Below, piece by piece: positions 25,398 through 33,551 of a DNA stretch of 43,297 bases (positions are counted from its first letter, which is position 1; each line of letters starts with the position of its first letter). The position numbers and the translations under genes are program-made. This DNA comes from Erythrobacter sanguineus (GTDB lineage: Bacteria > Pseudomonadota > Alphaproteobacteria > Sphingomonadales > Sphingomonadaceae). A model generated the notes under the pieces. That model searched no databases. It was not told where the DNA came from and saw nothing but the letters and a program-made list of their open reading frames with translations. Location: positions 1 through 43,297 of the forward strand of contig CAMCUB010000031.1 of NCBI GenBank assembly GCA_945878845.1, given 5' to 3'.

Positions 25398-25984
25398 TGG
25401 CCGCCCGCCCCCGCCCCTCCTCCGACGAAGCGCGCGAGGCGCTGCGCGATGCGATGGCGCGCCTCGCGGCGGGCGATCAGGCCGCGCTCGAAGAAATCTA
25501 TCGCGCCACCCGGGTGAAGCTCTTCGGCATTTGCCTGCGTATCTTGGGCGATCGAAAGGAAGCCGAGGACGCCTTGCAAGACGTCTATGTCAATCTCTGG
25601 CAGCGGGCCGACCGCTATGACCCGACCCGCGCGAGCCCGATCGCGTGGCTGGCGGCGTTCGCGCGCAACCGCGCGATCGACCGGCTGCGCACGGGCAAGG
25701 TCCGCGCCGGCTCGGTCGGCATCGAGGAAGCCGCGCCGCTCCCTGACGAAAACCCGCTCGCCGACGCGCTGCTGGTCGATGCCGAGCAGACCGCACAGAT
25801 CCACAAGTGCCTCGGCGCATTGGACGCCCGCACGCAGGGACACATCCGCGCGGCCTTCTTCGAGGGATACACCTATGCCCAGCTCGCCGAAGCCGCCGAT
25901 GTTCCGCTTGGCACGATGAAGAGCTGGATCCGCCGCGGCCTCCAGCGCCTGCGCGCCTGTCTCGAAGCGAGCGAGGCGGCATGA
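25397..25984 (+). CDS. ECF sigma factor (SigK-like)
   Basis: An extracytoplasmic-function sigma factor of 195 residues. Region 2 contains EEIYRATRVKLFGICLRILGDRKEAEDALQDVYVNLW and SPIAWLAAFARNRAIDRLR; region 4 contains GYTYAQLAEAADVPLGTMKSWIRRGLQRLR. Its stop overlaps the ATG of an RskA-type anti-sigma gene, the usual pairing for SigK-like factors. Two fasciclin genes follow. In Mycobacterium tuberculosis SigK/RskA control fasciclin proteins MPT70/MPT83, so the FAS1 genes are plausible targets here by analogy. The start at 25397 was chosen for the 1-base overlap with the efflux gene; upstream in-frame codons lie inside that gene. Confidence 0.92.
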   Translation: MAARPRPSSDEAREALRDAMARLAAGDQAALEEIYRATRVKLFGICLRILGDRKEAEDALQDVYVNLWQRADRYDPTRASPIAWLAAFARNRAIDRLRTGKVRAGSVGIEEAAPLPDENPLADALLVDAEQTAQIHKCLGALDARTQGHIRAAFFEGYTYAQLAEAADVPLGTMKSWIRRGLQRLRACLEASEAA

Positions 25985-26760
25985 GCGGCACCGAACAAGA
26001 TCCGGAAGACGGCGTGACCCGCGACGATCCGATGATCGCCGCCGAATGGGCACTCGGCCTGCTCGAAGGCGAGGAGCTGCTTGCGGCGCGCGGGAAGTAT
26101 GCGACCGATCCGAACTTCGCCTGGCGCAAGGAATGGTGGGACGATTGGTTCGCCCCGCTCTCCGACGCGATGCCGGGCGCCGAGCCGGGCGAGCATGTCT
26201 GGAACGGCATCGCCGCGCGCGTGACGGCGGCGCAGGAGGCGGCACACGCACCTACAGGCGACGTGGCAGCGGGTTCGAATGTCGTGGCGCTCGAGGCGCG
26301 GGTGCGACTGTGGCAGCGGGTGGCGGGGCTCTCCTCGATCGCCGCTGCGGCGCTGCTGGCGTGGGTCGCTCTGTCCCCTGCGCAAGTCGAGGTTGCCCCC
26401 CCGGCGCAGATCGCTGCCGCCGCGCCGATGGTCGCGACTGTCCCCATTGGCGAGACCGGGCTCCGGCTCGACGTCACCTACATCCCCGACAGCGAACGCA
26501 TGGTGGTCGCCGCGATCGGTCTCACCCCCGACGGCGTCCACGATCACGAGCTGTGGCTGGTGCCCGCCGACGGCACGCCGCTGCAATCATTGGGCGTGGT
26601 CGAGCCCGGCGCGGTGCGCAGCATGAGCCTGCCGGCCGCTGCCGTCGCCAAGCTCGGCGACGGGGCGAGCCTCGTGCTCACCCGCGAGCCGATTGGCGGC
26701 AAGCCCGCCGACAAGGACGCTGGCCCCGTGGTCGCCAAGGGCGCGTTCAGCCGGGTCTGA
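25981..26760 (+). CDS. RskA-like transmembrane anti-sigma factor
   Basis: A 259-residue inner-membrane regulator expected to hold the preceding sigma factor inactive. The N-terminal cytoplasmic part includes DDPMIAAEWALGLLEGEE, typical of RskA-type anti-sigma domains. One transmembrane helix lies at about residues 112-135 (VAGLSSIAAAALLAWVALSP), and the periplasmic part (LRLDVTYIPDSERMVVAAIGLTPDGVHDHELWLVPADGTPLQSLGV) is the RskA C-terminal fold. It starts at ATG overlapping the sigma stop (25981-25984). No zinc-binding HXXXCXXC motif is present. Confidence 0.9.
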   Translation: MSGTEQDPEDGVTRDDPMIAAEWALGLLEGEELLAARGKYATDPNFAWRKEWWDDWFAPLSDAMPGAEPGEHVWNGIAARVTAAQEAAHAPTGDVAAGSNVVALEARVRLWQRVAGLSSIAAAALLAWVALSPAQVEVAPPAQIAAAAPMVATVPIGETGLRLDVTYIPDSERMVVAAIGLTPDGVHDHELWLVPADGTPLQSLGVVEPGAVRSMSLPAAAVAKLGDGASLVLTREPIGGKPADKDAGPVVAKGAFSRV

Positions 26761-26852
26761 AGCCCCCTCGCTTCGGCGCGGGAAAATGGCGCTTCAGCCG
26801 CTATCCCGCCCCGCGCCACGTCCGTCACGCTCTGCCCGCCGTAGCTGTCCGT

Positions 26853-26871
26853 GCAAGCGCCCCCTGCTTGC
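26853..26871. promoter_or_regulatory. Inverted repeat GCAAGC-N7-GCTTGC before the first fasciclin gene
   Basis: Six-base arms (26853-26858 and 26866-26871) around a 7-base spacer, ending 30 bases before the GTG start. A near-identical element with a 6-base spacer lies at the same distance before the second fasciclin gene. Both are preceded by T, giving TGCAAGCG. It could be an operator or overlap the ECF promoter. Confidence 0.55.
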
Positions 26872-26901
26872 CAACGTAACACATTCGACGGAGAACCCCA
26901 C

Positions 26902-27489
26902 GTGACCCCCAAGACCCCCCTGATTGCGCTCGCCGCGATGCTGGCTGCAACCACCGGCCTCACCGCCGCCCCGGCGCTGGCCGATGCCCACATGGAGAAG
27001 AAGGCGGACTTGCCCATGGTCGGCGGCGCAGCCATGTACCCGACCAAGACCATCGTCGAGAACACGGTCAATTCGGCCGATCACACCACGCTCGTCGCCG
27101 CAGTCACCGCAGCGGGCCTCGTCGAAGCGCTTTCGGGCCCCGGCCCCTTCACCGTCTTCGCGCCGACCAACGCCGCCTTCGCCAAGCTGCCCGCCGGCAC
27201 GGTCGAGACGCTGGTGAAGCCCGAGAACAAGGCGACCCTCACCGCCATCCTCACCTACCACGTCGTCCCCGGCAAGGTGGCCGCGGGCGAGCTGATCGAC
27301 ATGATCACCAAGGGCGGCGGCAAGGCCGAGCTGAAGACGCTGAACGGCGGCAACCTGACCGCACGCCTCGTCGGCGGCAAGGTCGTGCTGACCGACGCCA
27401 AGGGCGGGACCGCCACCGTGACTCAGGCCGACGTGTTCCAGTCGAACGGCGTGATCCACGTGACCGACAGCGTCTCGCTGCCGGGCTGA
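26902..27489 (+). CDS. Secreted fasciclin (FAS1) domain protein, copy 1
   Basis: A 195-residue exported protein with a signal peptide (about residues 1-28, ending APALADA) and a single FAS1 domain, the cell-surface adhesion fold. The two FAS1 motifs are visible: GPFTVFAPTNAAFAKLP (H1 region) and the terminal SNGVIHVTDSVSLPG (H2 region), with the YH-type TYHVVPGKV between. The start is GTG at 26902 with GGAG upstream. It lies 141 bases after the anti-sigma gene and is about two-thirds identical by eye to the next gene over the FAS1 domain, so they arose by tandem duplication. Confidence 0.93.
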   Translation: MTPKTPLIALAAMLAATTGLTAAPALADAHMEKKADLPMVGGAAMYPTKTIVENTVNSADHTTLVAAVTAAGLVEALSGPGPFTVFAPTNAAFAKLPAGTVETLVKPENKATLTAILTYHVVPGKVAAGELIDMITKGGGKAELKTLNGGNLTARLVGGKVVLTDAKGGTATVTQADVFQSNGVIHVTDSVSLPG

Positions 27490-27560
27490 TCTTCCGGGCT
27501 TCCCGGCTGGCGCTGCCCCCCATCCCCTATCCCCCACCCGCGGGGCGCAGCGCTTCTCCG

Positions 27561-27600
27561 ACCCCGTCCGGCCCACCTCCAGGGTCGGACGGGGTTTTTC
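27561..27600 (+). terminator. Rho-independent terminator after fasciclin copy 1
   Basis: Stem ACCCCGTCCG / CGGACGGGGT around CCCACCTCCAGGGT-type loop sequence, followed by TTTTTC. The same arrangement, with similar flanks, follows the second fasciclin gene. Confidence 0.88.
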
Positions 27601-27695
27601 TTTGGCTATCTCTGTAAAACGAATGAACTCAGCGCGATTGGAAAATTATTTCCGCGGAATTCATCCGCCCTCAGGCCGCTCGCGTATTTAACCAT

Positions 27696-27713
27696 GCAAG
27701 CGGGAGGGCTTGC
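27696..27713. promoter_or_regulatory. Inverted repeat GCAAGC-N6-GCTTGC before the second fasciclin gene
   Basis: Arms at 27696-27701 and 27708-27713, ending 32 bases before the ATG at 27746. It matches the element before fasciclin copy 1 in sequence and position, while the sequence around it differs. Upstream (27640-27653) is an AT-rich near-palindrome GGAAAATTATTTCC. Confidence 0.55.
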
Positions 27714-27745
27714 ACTTGTGTTCAAACAAATAAGGAGATTATCTG

Positions 27746-28303
27746 ATGAAGTCGAAATACACCCTGCTCGCCCTCGCCGTTGCCGCCATTGGTGCCACCA
27801 GCGGTATTGCGTCCCTCCCTGTTCTTGCCCACCCGCATCACGCCACCGCGCCCGCCGCGCCGAATATCGTCCAGGTCGCGATGAGCACCGGGGTGCACAA
27901 CACGCTGGTCGCTGCCGTGAAGGCCGCCGGCCTGGTTGACACCCTGTCGAGCCCCGGCCCCTTCACCGTCTTCGCCCCGACCGACACCGCCTTCGCCAAG
28001 CTGCCCGATGGCACTGTGGCCACGCTGGTGAAGCCCGCCAACAAGGGCACGCTCACGGGCATCCTCACCTACCATGCGGTCGCCGGCAAGGTGACGAGCG
28101 CGGACCTCATCGCGCTGATCAAGAAGGGCCACGGCGAGGCCGTGATCGAAACCCTCGCAGGCGGCGAACTGACCGCGCGTCTGGCGGGCGACAAGATCAT
28201 CATCACCGACGAAAAGGGCCGCGCCACCGCCGTGACCCAGGCCGACGTCATGACGTCGAACGGCGTTGTCCACGTGACCGACGGGGTGTTCCTCCCCGCC
28301 TGA
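27746..28303 (+). CDS. Secreted fasciclin (FAS1) domain protein, copy 2
   Basis: A 185-residue paralogue of the preceding gene. It has a signal peptide (about residues 1-28, MKSKYTLLALAVAAIGATSG and on to PVLA), a short histidine/alanine/proline linker (HPHHATAPAAP) and one FAS1 domain with SPGPFTVFAPTDTAFAKLP and SNGVVHVTDGVFLPA. The ATG is preceded by AAGGAG. The N-terminal linker differs from copy 1, while the domain core and the 3' flank are similar. It probably acts on the cell surface or in the periplasm, possibly as an adhesion or matrix protein. Confidence 0.93.
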   Translation: MKSKYTLLALAVAAIGATSGIASLPVLAHPHHATAPAAPNIVQVAMSTGVHNTLVAAVKAAGLVDTLSSPGPFTVFAPTDTAFAKLPDGTVATLVKPANKGTLTGILTYHAVAGKVTSADLIALIKKGHGEAVIETLAGGELTARLAGDKIIITDEKGRATAVTQADVMTSNGVVHVTDGVFLPA

Positions 28304-28372
28304 TTTTGCTGACAAGCTGGCGCTGCCCCCCGCTTCCCCCATCCCCACCCGAGGGGAGCAGCGCTTCTCCCG

Positions 28373-28412
28373 ACCCCGTCCGGCCTTCCTCTTGGGCCGG
28401 GCGGGGTTTTTG
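28373..28412 (+). terminator. Rho-independent terminator after fasciclin copy 2
   Basis: Stem ACCCCGTCCGGCC / GGCCGGGCGGGGT with one G-T pair, followed by TTTTTGG. It is homologous to the terminator after copy 1, and both are preceded by GCAGCGCTTCTC. Confidence 0.88.
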
Positions 28413-28449
28413 GTTTTGCGCAACCAACGCAGAAGCTTATGCTCGGAGG

Positions 28450-29175
28450 ATGAGGATCATCAAACGCGTCGGGATGCGCAGCGGCATCGCGATTGCCGCA
28501 ATCGCCTTGATCCTGTCCGCAGCGCTTGTTTGGCAGCTATCCAAGGCGCGCTGCATGCAATTGGTCGGCGAGGTGACGTGCCGGGTTGAAACCGAGGAGA
28601 AGCTCGTCGCGCTGACATTTGACGACGGGCCAACGCCGGAAGGGGTCGACGCTGTTCTGGCCGAGTTGGAGCCACGCGGCATCACCGCCACCTTCTTCCT
28701 CATCGGCAGCCGGATGGAGAAGTTTCCGGGGCAAGCCGAACGCCTGATCGCTGCGGGGCATGAGCTTGGAAATCACACCTATTCGCACCAGCGCAACCTT
28801 GGCCGCTCGCAGGAATTCTATGCCAACGAGATCGCCAAGACCCGCGTACTGCTACAGGCCGCGGGAAGCGACACGAAGCTGTTCCGCCCGCCTTTCGGCA
28901 AACGGCTGATCGGACTGCCGCTCGAGGTCGAGCGCGCGGGCTATCGCACGATCATGTGGGACGTCGAGGATCAGCCCGAAAAGTTCACGCAAGCCAGCGC
29001 CTTCGCGCAGGACATTCTGGCCCGCGTGCGCCCGGGATCGATCATCCTGATCCACCCGATGTATCGGCACAATCAGGTGGCGCGTGATGCGCTGCCGATC
29101 GTCCTCGATGGCTTGCGGTCGCAAGGCTATGCGGTGGTCACCGTTTCGGAATTGCTGAAACGCGCGGGGGGCTGA
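28450..29175 (+). CDS. Polysaccharide deacetylase (NodB domain), membrane-anchored
   Basis: A carbohydrate esterase family 4 protein of 241 residues, probably removing acetyl groups from peptidoglycan or an extracellular glycan. After an N-terminal membrane segment (about residues 12-30), the NodB motifs appear in order: TFDDGPTP with D58/D59, NHTYSHQ with metal ligands H109 and H113, RPPFGKR, the W-containing MWDVEDQPE, and ILIHPMYRHN. The ATG at 28450 directly abuts GGAGG, an awkward spacing; the in-frame ATG at 28474 is an alternative with no better site. The terminator of fasciclin copy 2 lies just upstream, so it probably has its own promoter. Confidence 0.9.
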   Translation: MRIIKRVGMRSGIAIAAIALILSAALVWQLSKARCMQLVGEVTCRVETEEKLVALTFDDGPTPEGVDAVLAELEPRGITATFFLIGSRMEKFPGQAERLIAAGHELGNHTYSHQRNLGRSQEFYANEIAKTRVLLQAAGSDTKLFRPPFGKRLIGLPLEVERAGYRTIMWDVEDQPEKFTQASAFAQDILARVRPGSIILIHPMYRHNQVARDALPIVLDGLRSQGYAVVTVSELLKRAGG

Positions 29176-29225
29176 CCGGTCGCACCGCAGCCGCTGGCTG
29201 AAAGGTCGGAGCGGATGGGGGCGGA

Positions 29226-29555
29226 TTATTGCCCCGGGAGCCAGCGGCCCATCTTGGCGCGCAGCAGGCGCACCAGCGCGGGGTCCATGAACTCGTATTC
29301 GTCGGGGATGTCGAGCACCACGACCCGCTTGTCCTTCAGCGCGGCCCGGTGCTTCTTCTGCAGCTTGTTGCGGTGCTGGCGCTCCATCACGAAGATGAAG
29401 TCGGCCCAGTCGACCAGTTCGTCGGTCAGCGGGTTCTCGGCATCGTTATTGGTGCCGGCCGAGGCGGTCGCGATGCCGGGCACATCGGCGAAGATGTGCT
29501 CGGCCGTCGGACTGCGCAGCTTGTTCTGGCTACAGACGAACAGGTAGTGCCGCAT
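29226..29555 (-). CDS. Low-molecular-weight protein-tyrosine-phosphatase-like protein
   Basis: A 109-residue protein beginning [22 protein letters not shown]. The phosphate-binding loop C-X5-R-S is intact (C8 to R14-S15), although the sequence CSQNKLRS differs from the classical CXGNICRS of LMW-PTPs. The length is also shorter than the usual 150 residues, as in a recognised compact subfamily. [12 protein letters not shown] segment near residue 84 supplies acidic residues that could act as general acid. The substrate is unknown. Confidence 0.82.
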   Translation of the reverse strand: MRHYLFVCSQNKLRSPTAEHIFADVPGIATASAGTNNDAENPLTDELVDWADFIFVMERQHRNKLQKKHRAALKDKRVVVLDIPDEYEFMDPALVRLLRAKMGRWLPGQ

Positions 29556-29579
29556 CGCTAGGCACGCCCCTGCAGGCAG

Positions 29580-29680
29580 GTCGGTCGCAACGCGGCCGCA
29601 AGGCCAACCGGCCGCCCGAGCCTATGCGAGCAAAGCCCAGGCGGACGGACGTCCGCCGCCCGGCGCCTGAGGGCGCAACA
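29580..29680 (-). repeat. Dispersed palindromic repeat, divergent copy E
   Basis: A degenerate family member between two - strand genes. It has CCGCAAGGCCAACCGGCCGCC (two changes from the shared block, keeping the stem complementary), followed by GACGGACGTCCGCC and a shortened terminal hairpin GCGCC-TGAG-GGCGC (29663-29676). It ends three bases before the clpX stop codon. Confidence 0.55.
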
Positions 29681-29682
29681 AA

Positions 29683-30951
<1,269 letters not shown>

Positions 30952-31085
30952 TCCTGTGTCCTCGAATCCGCGTAAGGCCTTGCCGGAACACCCCGGGCGG
31001 ATTCGTCAAGTGTATCGCGTGGCCCCCATGAATCAACACATGGTGCGCGATTTCGTGATGTTACCATACAGCCTGCACTCGGCAG

Positions 31086-31104
31086 AGCGTGGAAATACCA
31101 CGCT
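31086..31104. other. Hairpin in the clpP-clpX gap
   Basis: A perfect 7-base-pair stem AGCGTGG / CCACGCT with an AAATA loop, extended by outer CTGCA / TGCAG pairing (31074-31109). It is not followed by a T tract on the - strand, so it is unlikely to be a classical terminator. It may mark a processing or attenuation site between clpP and clpX. Confidence 0.4.
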
Positions 31105-31148
31105 TTGCAGCAGCCTGTCCCGTGCGGGGGCAGATCGGGGACGAAGCC

Positions 31149-31853
31149 TTATTCAGGCGCGCCGCCCGAACCTTCTTCAAGGCCGGTCTCATCATTGTCG
31201 GGCCGGGTCTCGAACACCTTGTCGACCAGACCGAAGGCCTTGGCTTCCTCGGCTTCGAGGAAGGTGTCGCGGTCCATCGCCTTTTCGATTTCCTCGAGGC
31301 TGCGGCCGGTGAACTTGACGTAGAGATCATTCATGCGGCTGCGGATGCGCAGGATCTCGCGCGCCTGGATCTCGATGTCCGACGCCATCCCGCGCGCCCC
31401 GCCCGAAGGCTGGTGGATCATGATCCGCGCATTGGGGAGCGCGATGCGCATGCCCGGCTCGCCCGCGGCCAGCAGGAAGCTGCCCATCGATGCGGCCTGC
31501 CCCATGCACACGGTCGACACGCGCGGCTTGATGTATTGCATGGTGTCGAAGATCGCGAGACCGGCCGTCACCACCCCGCCGGGCGAGTTGATGTACATGC
31601 TGATCGGCTTGGAGGGGTTCTCGGATTCGAGGAACAGCAGCTGCGCGGTGATCAGCGAGGCCATGCCGTCCTCGACCTGACCGGTCACGAAGACGATGCG
31701 TTCGCGCAGCAGGCGGCTGAAGATGTCGAAGCTGCGTTCGCCCCGGCTGGTCTGCTCGACCACCACGGGAACCAGCGCGCCCGTCACCGGATCGCGGGTG
31801 AATTGACCCTGGGTGCCGTAGGTCTCGCCGGTGTTGCCGAACAGATCGATCAT
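31149..31853 (-). CDS. clpP: ATP-dependent Clp protease proteolytic subunit ClpP
   Basis: Forms the tetradecameric serine-protease chamber used with ClpX. The 234-residue protein has the catalytic triad S122 (GQAASMGS), H147 (MIHQPSGG) and D196 (AMDRDTFL) at canonical spacing, with the N-terminal propeptide region before [22 protein letters not shown]. The C-terminal 20 residues are an acidic/glycine tail beyond the usual core. It is transcribed towards clpX. A heat-shock-like promoter is visible upstream. Confidence 0.98.
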   Translation of the reverse strand: MIDLFGNTGETYGTQGQFTRDPVTGALVPVVVEQTSRGERSFDIFSRLLRERIVFVTGQVEDGMASLITAQLLFLESENPSKPISMYINSPGGVVTAGLAIFDTMQYIKPRVSTVCMGQAASMGSFLLAAGEPGMRIALPNARIMIHQPSGGARGMASDIEIQAREILRIRSRMNDLYVKFTGRSLEEIEKAMDRDTFLEAEEAKAFGLVDKVFETRPDNDETGLEEGSGGAPE

Positions 31854-31886
31854 GTGGTGCCTTTGCCCTTGCTGCTTACGAACTGG

Positions 31887-31916
31887 CTATGTCGGAGTGT
31901 GAGGGGCAATTTCAAG
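31887..31916 (-). promoter_or_regulatory. Candidate RpoH-type promoter of clpP
   Basis: On the - strand, CTTGAAA (31910-31916) followed after 17 bases by ACATAG (31887-31892), about 34 bases before the clpP ATG. The CTTGAAA -35 matches the alphaproteobacterial heat-shock consensus well; the -10 is weaker. Confidence 0.4.
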
Positions 31917-32010
31917 GGCGTTTACCTTGTTGATGTGAATTGGCGGAGGATGGGCGTGCGGGAGCGGGGGCATTTTGCCCCTTGAGCCTTGGCGTGTGCG
32001 CGCACAAACC

Positions 32011-33531
32011 ATGGGCATGAACCCCGTGAAATTTGCCCCTCGGGCCCTCGCCCTGCTCCTCGCCACCACCGCTGTGCCCGCGATGGCGCAGGACGCCGCG
32101 CCCAATGCCGCCATAGCCGCCGCCACCGCTGAGGTGCAGATCGAGCGCATCCGCTCGCTGGACGATGCCGGGCCGATGCTCAACGCGGTGATCGCCTACG
32201 ATCCCGAGGCCCCGACACATGCCAATGAGGCAGAGGAAGCGGGCACCCTGCTCGCCGGTCGCACCCTGCTGGTGAAGGACAATGTCGAGACGGCCGAGTG
32301 GCCGACCACCGCAGGCTCCCTCGCGCTGGCGGGCGACGCAACGGGCCGCGACGCGCCGCTGATCGCGCTGTTGCGGCAGAATGGCGGCGTAGTGCTGGGC
32401 AAGACCAACCTTTCGGAGTGGGCCAATATCCGCTCGAACAATTCCACCAGCGGGTGGAGCGCGGTCGGCGGGCTGACCAAAAACCCCTATGCCATCGACC
32501 GCAATTCCTGCGGCTCTTCCAGCGGCAGCGGGGCGGCGATTGCGGCGGGGTTCGCTTGGGGCGCGATCGGGACCGAGACCAACGGCTCGATCACCTGCCC
32601 CGCGAGCATCAACGGCCTCGTCGGCTTCAAGCCCAGCGTCGGGATCGTCAGCCGCACCCATGTGGTGCCGATCTCGAGCACGCAGGACACTGCCGGGCCG
32701 ATGACGAAGACGGTCTATGACGCCGCGCTGCTGCTCACCGCCATCGCCGGGCCGGACAACGCCGATCCGGTGACGCTCGAGGCTAGCCGCGTCGCCGACT
32801 ACACCGCCGGGCTCGACACCGCCTCGTTGAAGGGCGTGCGCATCGGCGTGCTGCGCGGCGCGGTGGGGAGCCGCGCGGATGTGAAGGCTCTGTTCGAGAC
32901 CGCGCTCGCCGATCTGGCGCGCGCGGGCGCGGTGCTGGTCGATGTCGAATACGAAGCGCCCGGCGAATTGTGGGAGGCCTCGCTCCCCGTGCTGCTGTTC
33001 GAACTGCGGGTCGAGATGGACAAGTATCTCAGCACCCGCCCTGGCACCGGCGGCCCGCGCAGCCTTGCCGATGTGGTCGCCTTCAACACCGCGAACGCGG
33101 CGGCGGAGATGCGCTGGTTCAATCAGGACCTGTTCGAACAGGCGCTCGAGACCACCGACGCGGATGCCTATGCCAAAAACCTCGCCACCCTGCGCCGCCT
33201 GACCCGGGCTGAAGGGATCGACAAGCTTCTGGCCGACAACAAGGTGACCTTCCTTGTCGCCCCCACCGAAGGCCCGGCGTGGACCACTGACCTCGTCAAT
33301 GGCGACCATTTCTCAGGCGGAATCGGCGCGGGCTACCTAGCTGCGATTGCGGGCTATCCGCATATCACCGTGCCGATGGGCGGGGTCGAGGGGCTGCCCA
33401 TCGGCCTCAGCATCATGGGTGGCCGGTGGCAGGACCACGAGGTCCTCAAGGCAGGGGCGACCTACGAAAAAGCGCGGACAGCCAAGCTGCCCGCGCCGAC
33501 TTTCGCGCAGTGGAAACCGGCGGGGGAGTAA
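32011..33531 (+). CDS. Exported amidase-signature family protein
   Basis: A Ser-cisSer-Lys amidase of about 506 residues. Expected catalytic residues are K89 (LLVKDNVE), cis-serine S169 (NSCGSSSGSGAA) and nucleophile S193 (GTETNGSITCPAS). A signal peptide is visible (about residues 10-27, ALALLLATTAVPAMA before QDAA), so it acts outside the cytoplasm and is not a GatA subunit. ATGs at 32011 and 32017 are both possible. It is divergent from clpP and convergent with tig (20-base gap), interrupting the common tig-clpP-clpX order. The substrate is unknown. Confidence 0.9.
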   Translation: MGMNPVKFAPRALALLLATTAVPAMAQDAAPNAAIAAATAEVQIERIRSLDDAGPMLNAVIAYDPEAPTHANEAEEAGTLLAGRTLLVKDNVETAEWPTTAGSLALAGDATGRDAPLIALLRQNGGVVLGKTNLSEWANIRSNNSTSGWSAVGGLTKNPYAIDRNSCGSSSGSGAAIAAGFAWGAIGTETNGSITCPASINGLVGFKPSVGIVSRTHVVPISSTQDTAGPMTKTVYDAALLLTAIAGPDNADPVTLEASRVADYTAGLDTASLKGVRIGVLRGAVGSRADVKALFETALADLARAGAVLVDVEYEAPGELWEASLPVLLFELRVEMDKYLSTRPGTGGPRSLADVVAFNTANAAAEMRWFNQDLFEQALETTDADAYAKNLATLRRLTRAEGIDKLLADNKVTFLVAPTEGPAWTTDLVNGDHFSGGIGAGYLAAIAGYPHITVPMGGVEGLPIGLSIMGGRWQDHEVLKAGATYEKARTAKLPAPTFAQWKPAGE

Positions 33532-33551
33532 CCCCTCCGCCGGGCCCCTGA

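Noticed and set aside
27460..28280. CACGTG words near the ends of both FAS1 genes as further parS sites
   Set aside because: They are the codons for the conserved VIHVTD/VVHVTD motif; flanking bases do not match the parS palindrome.
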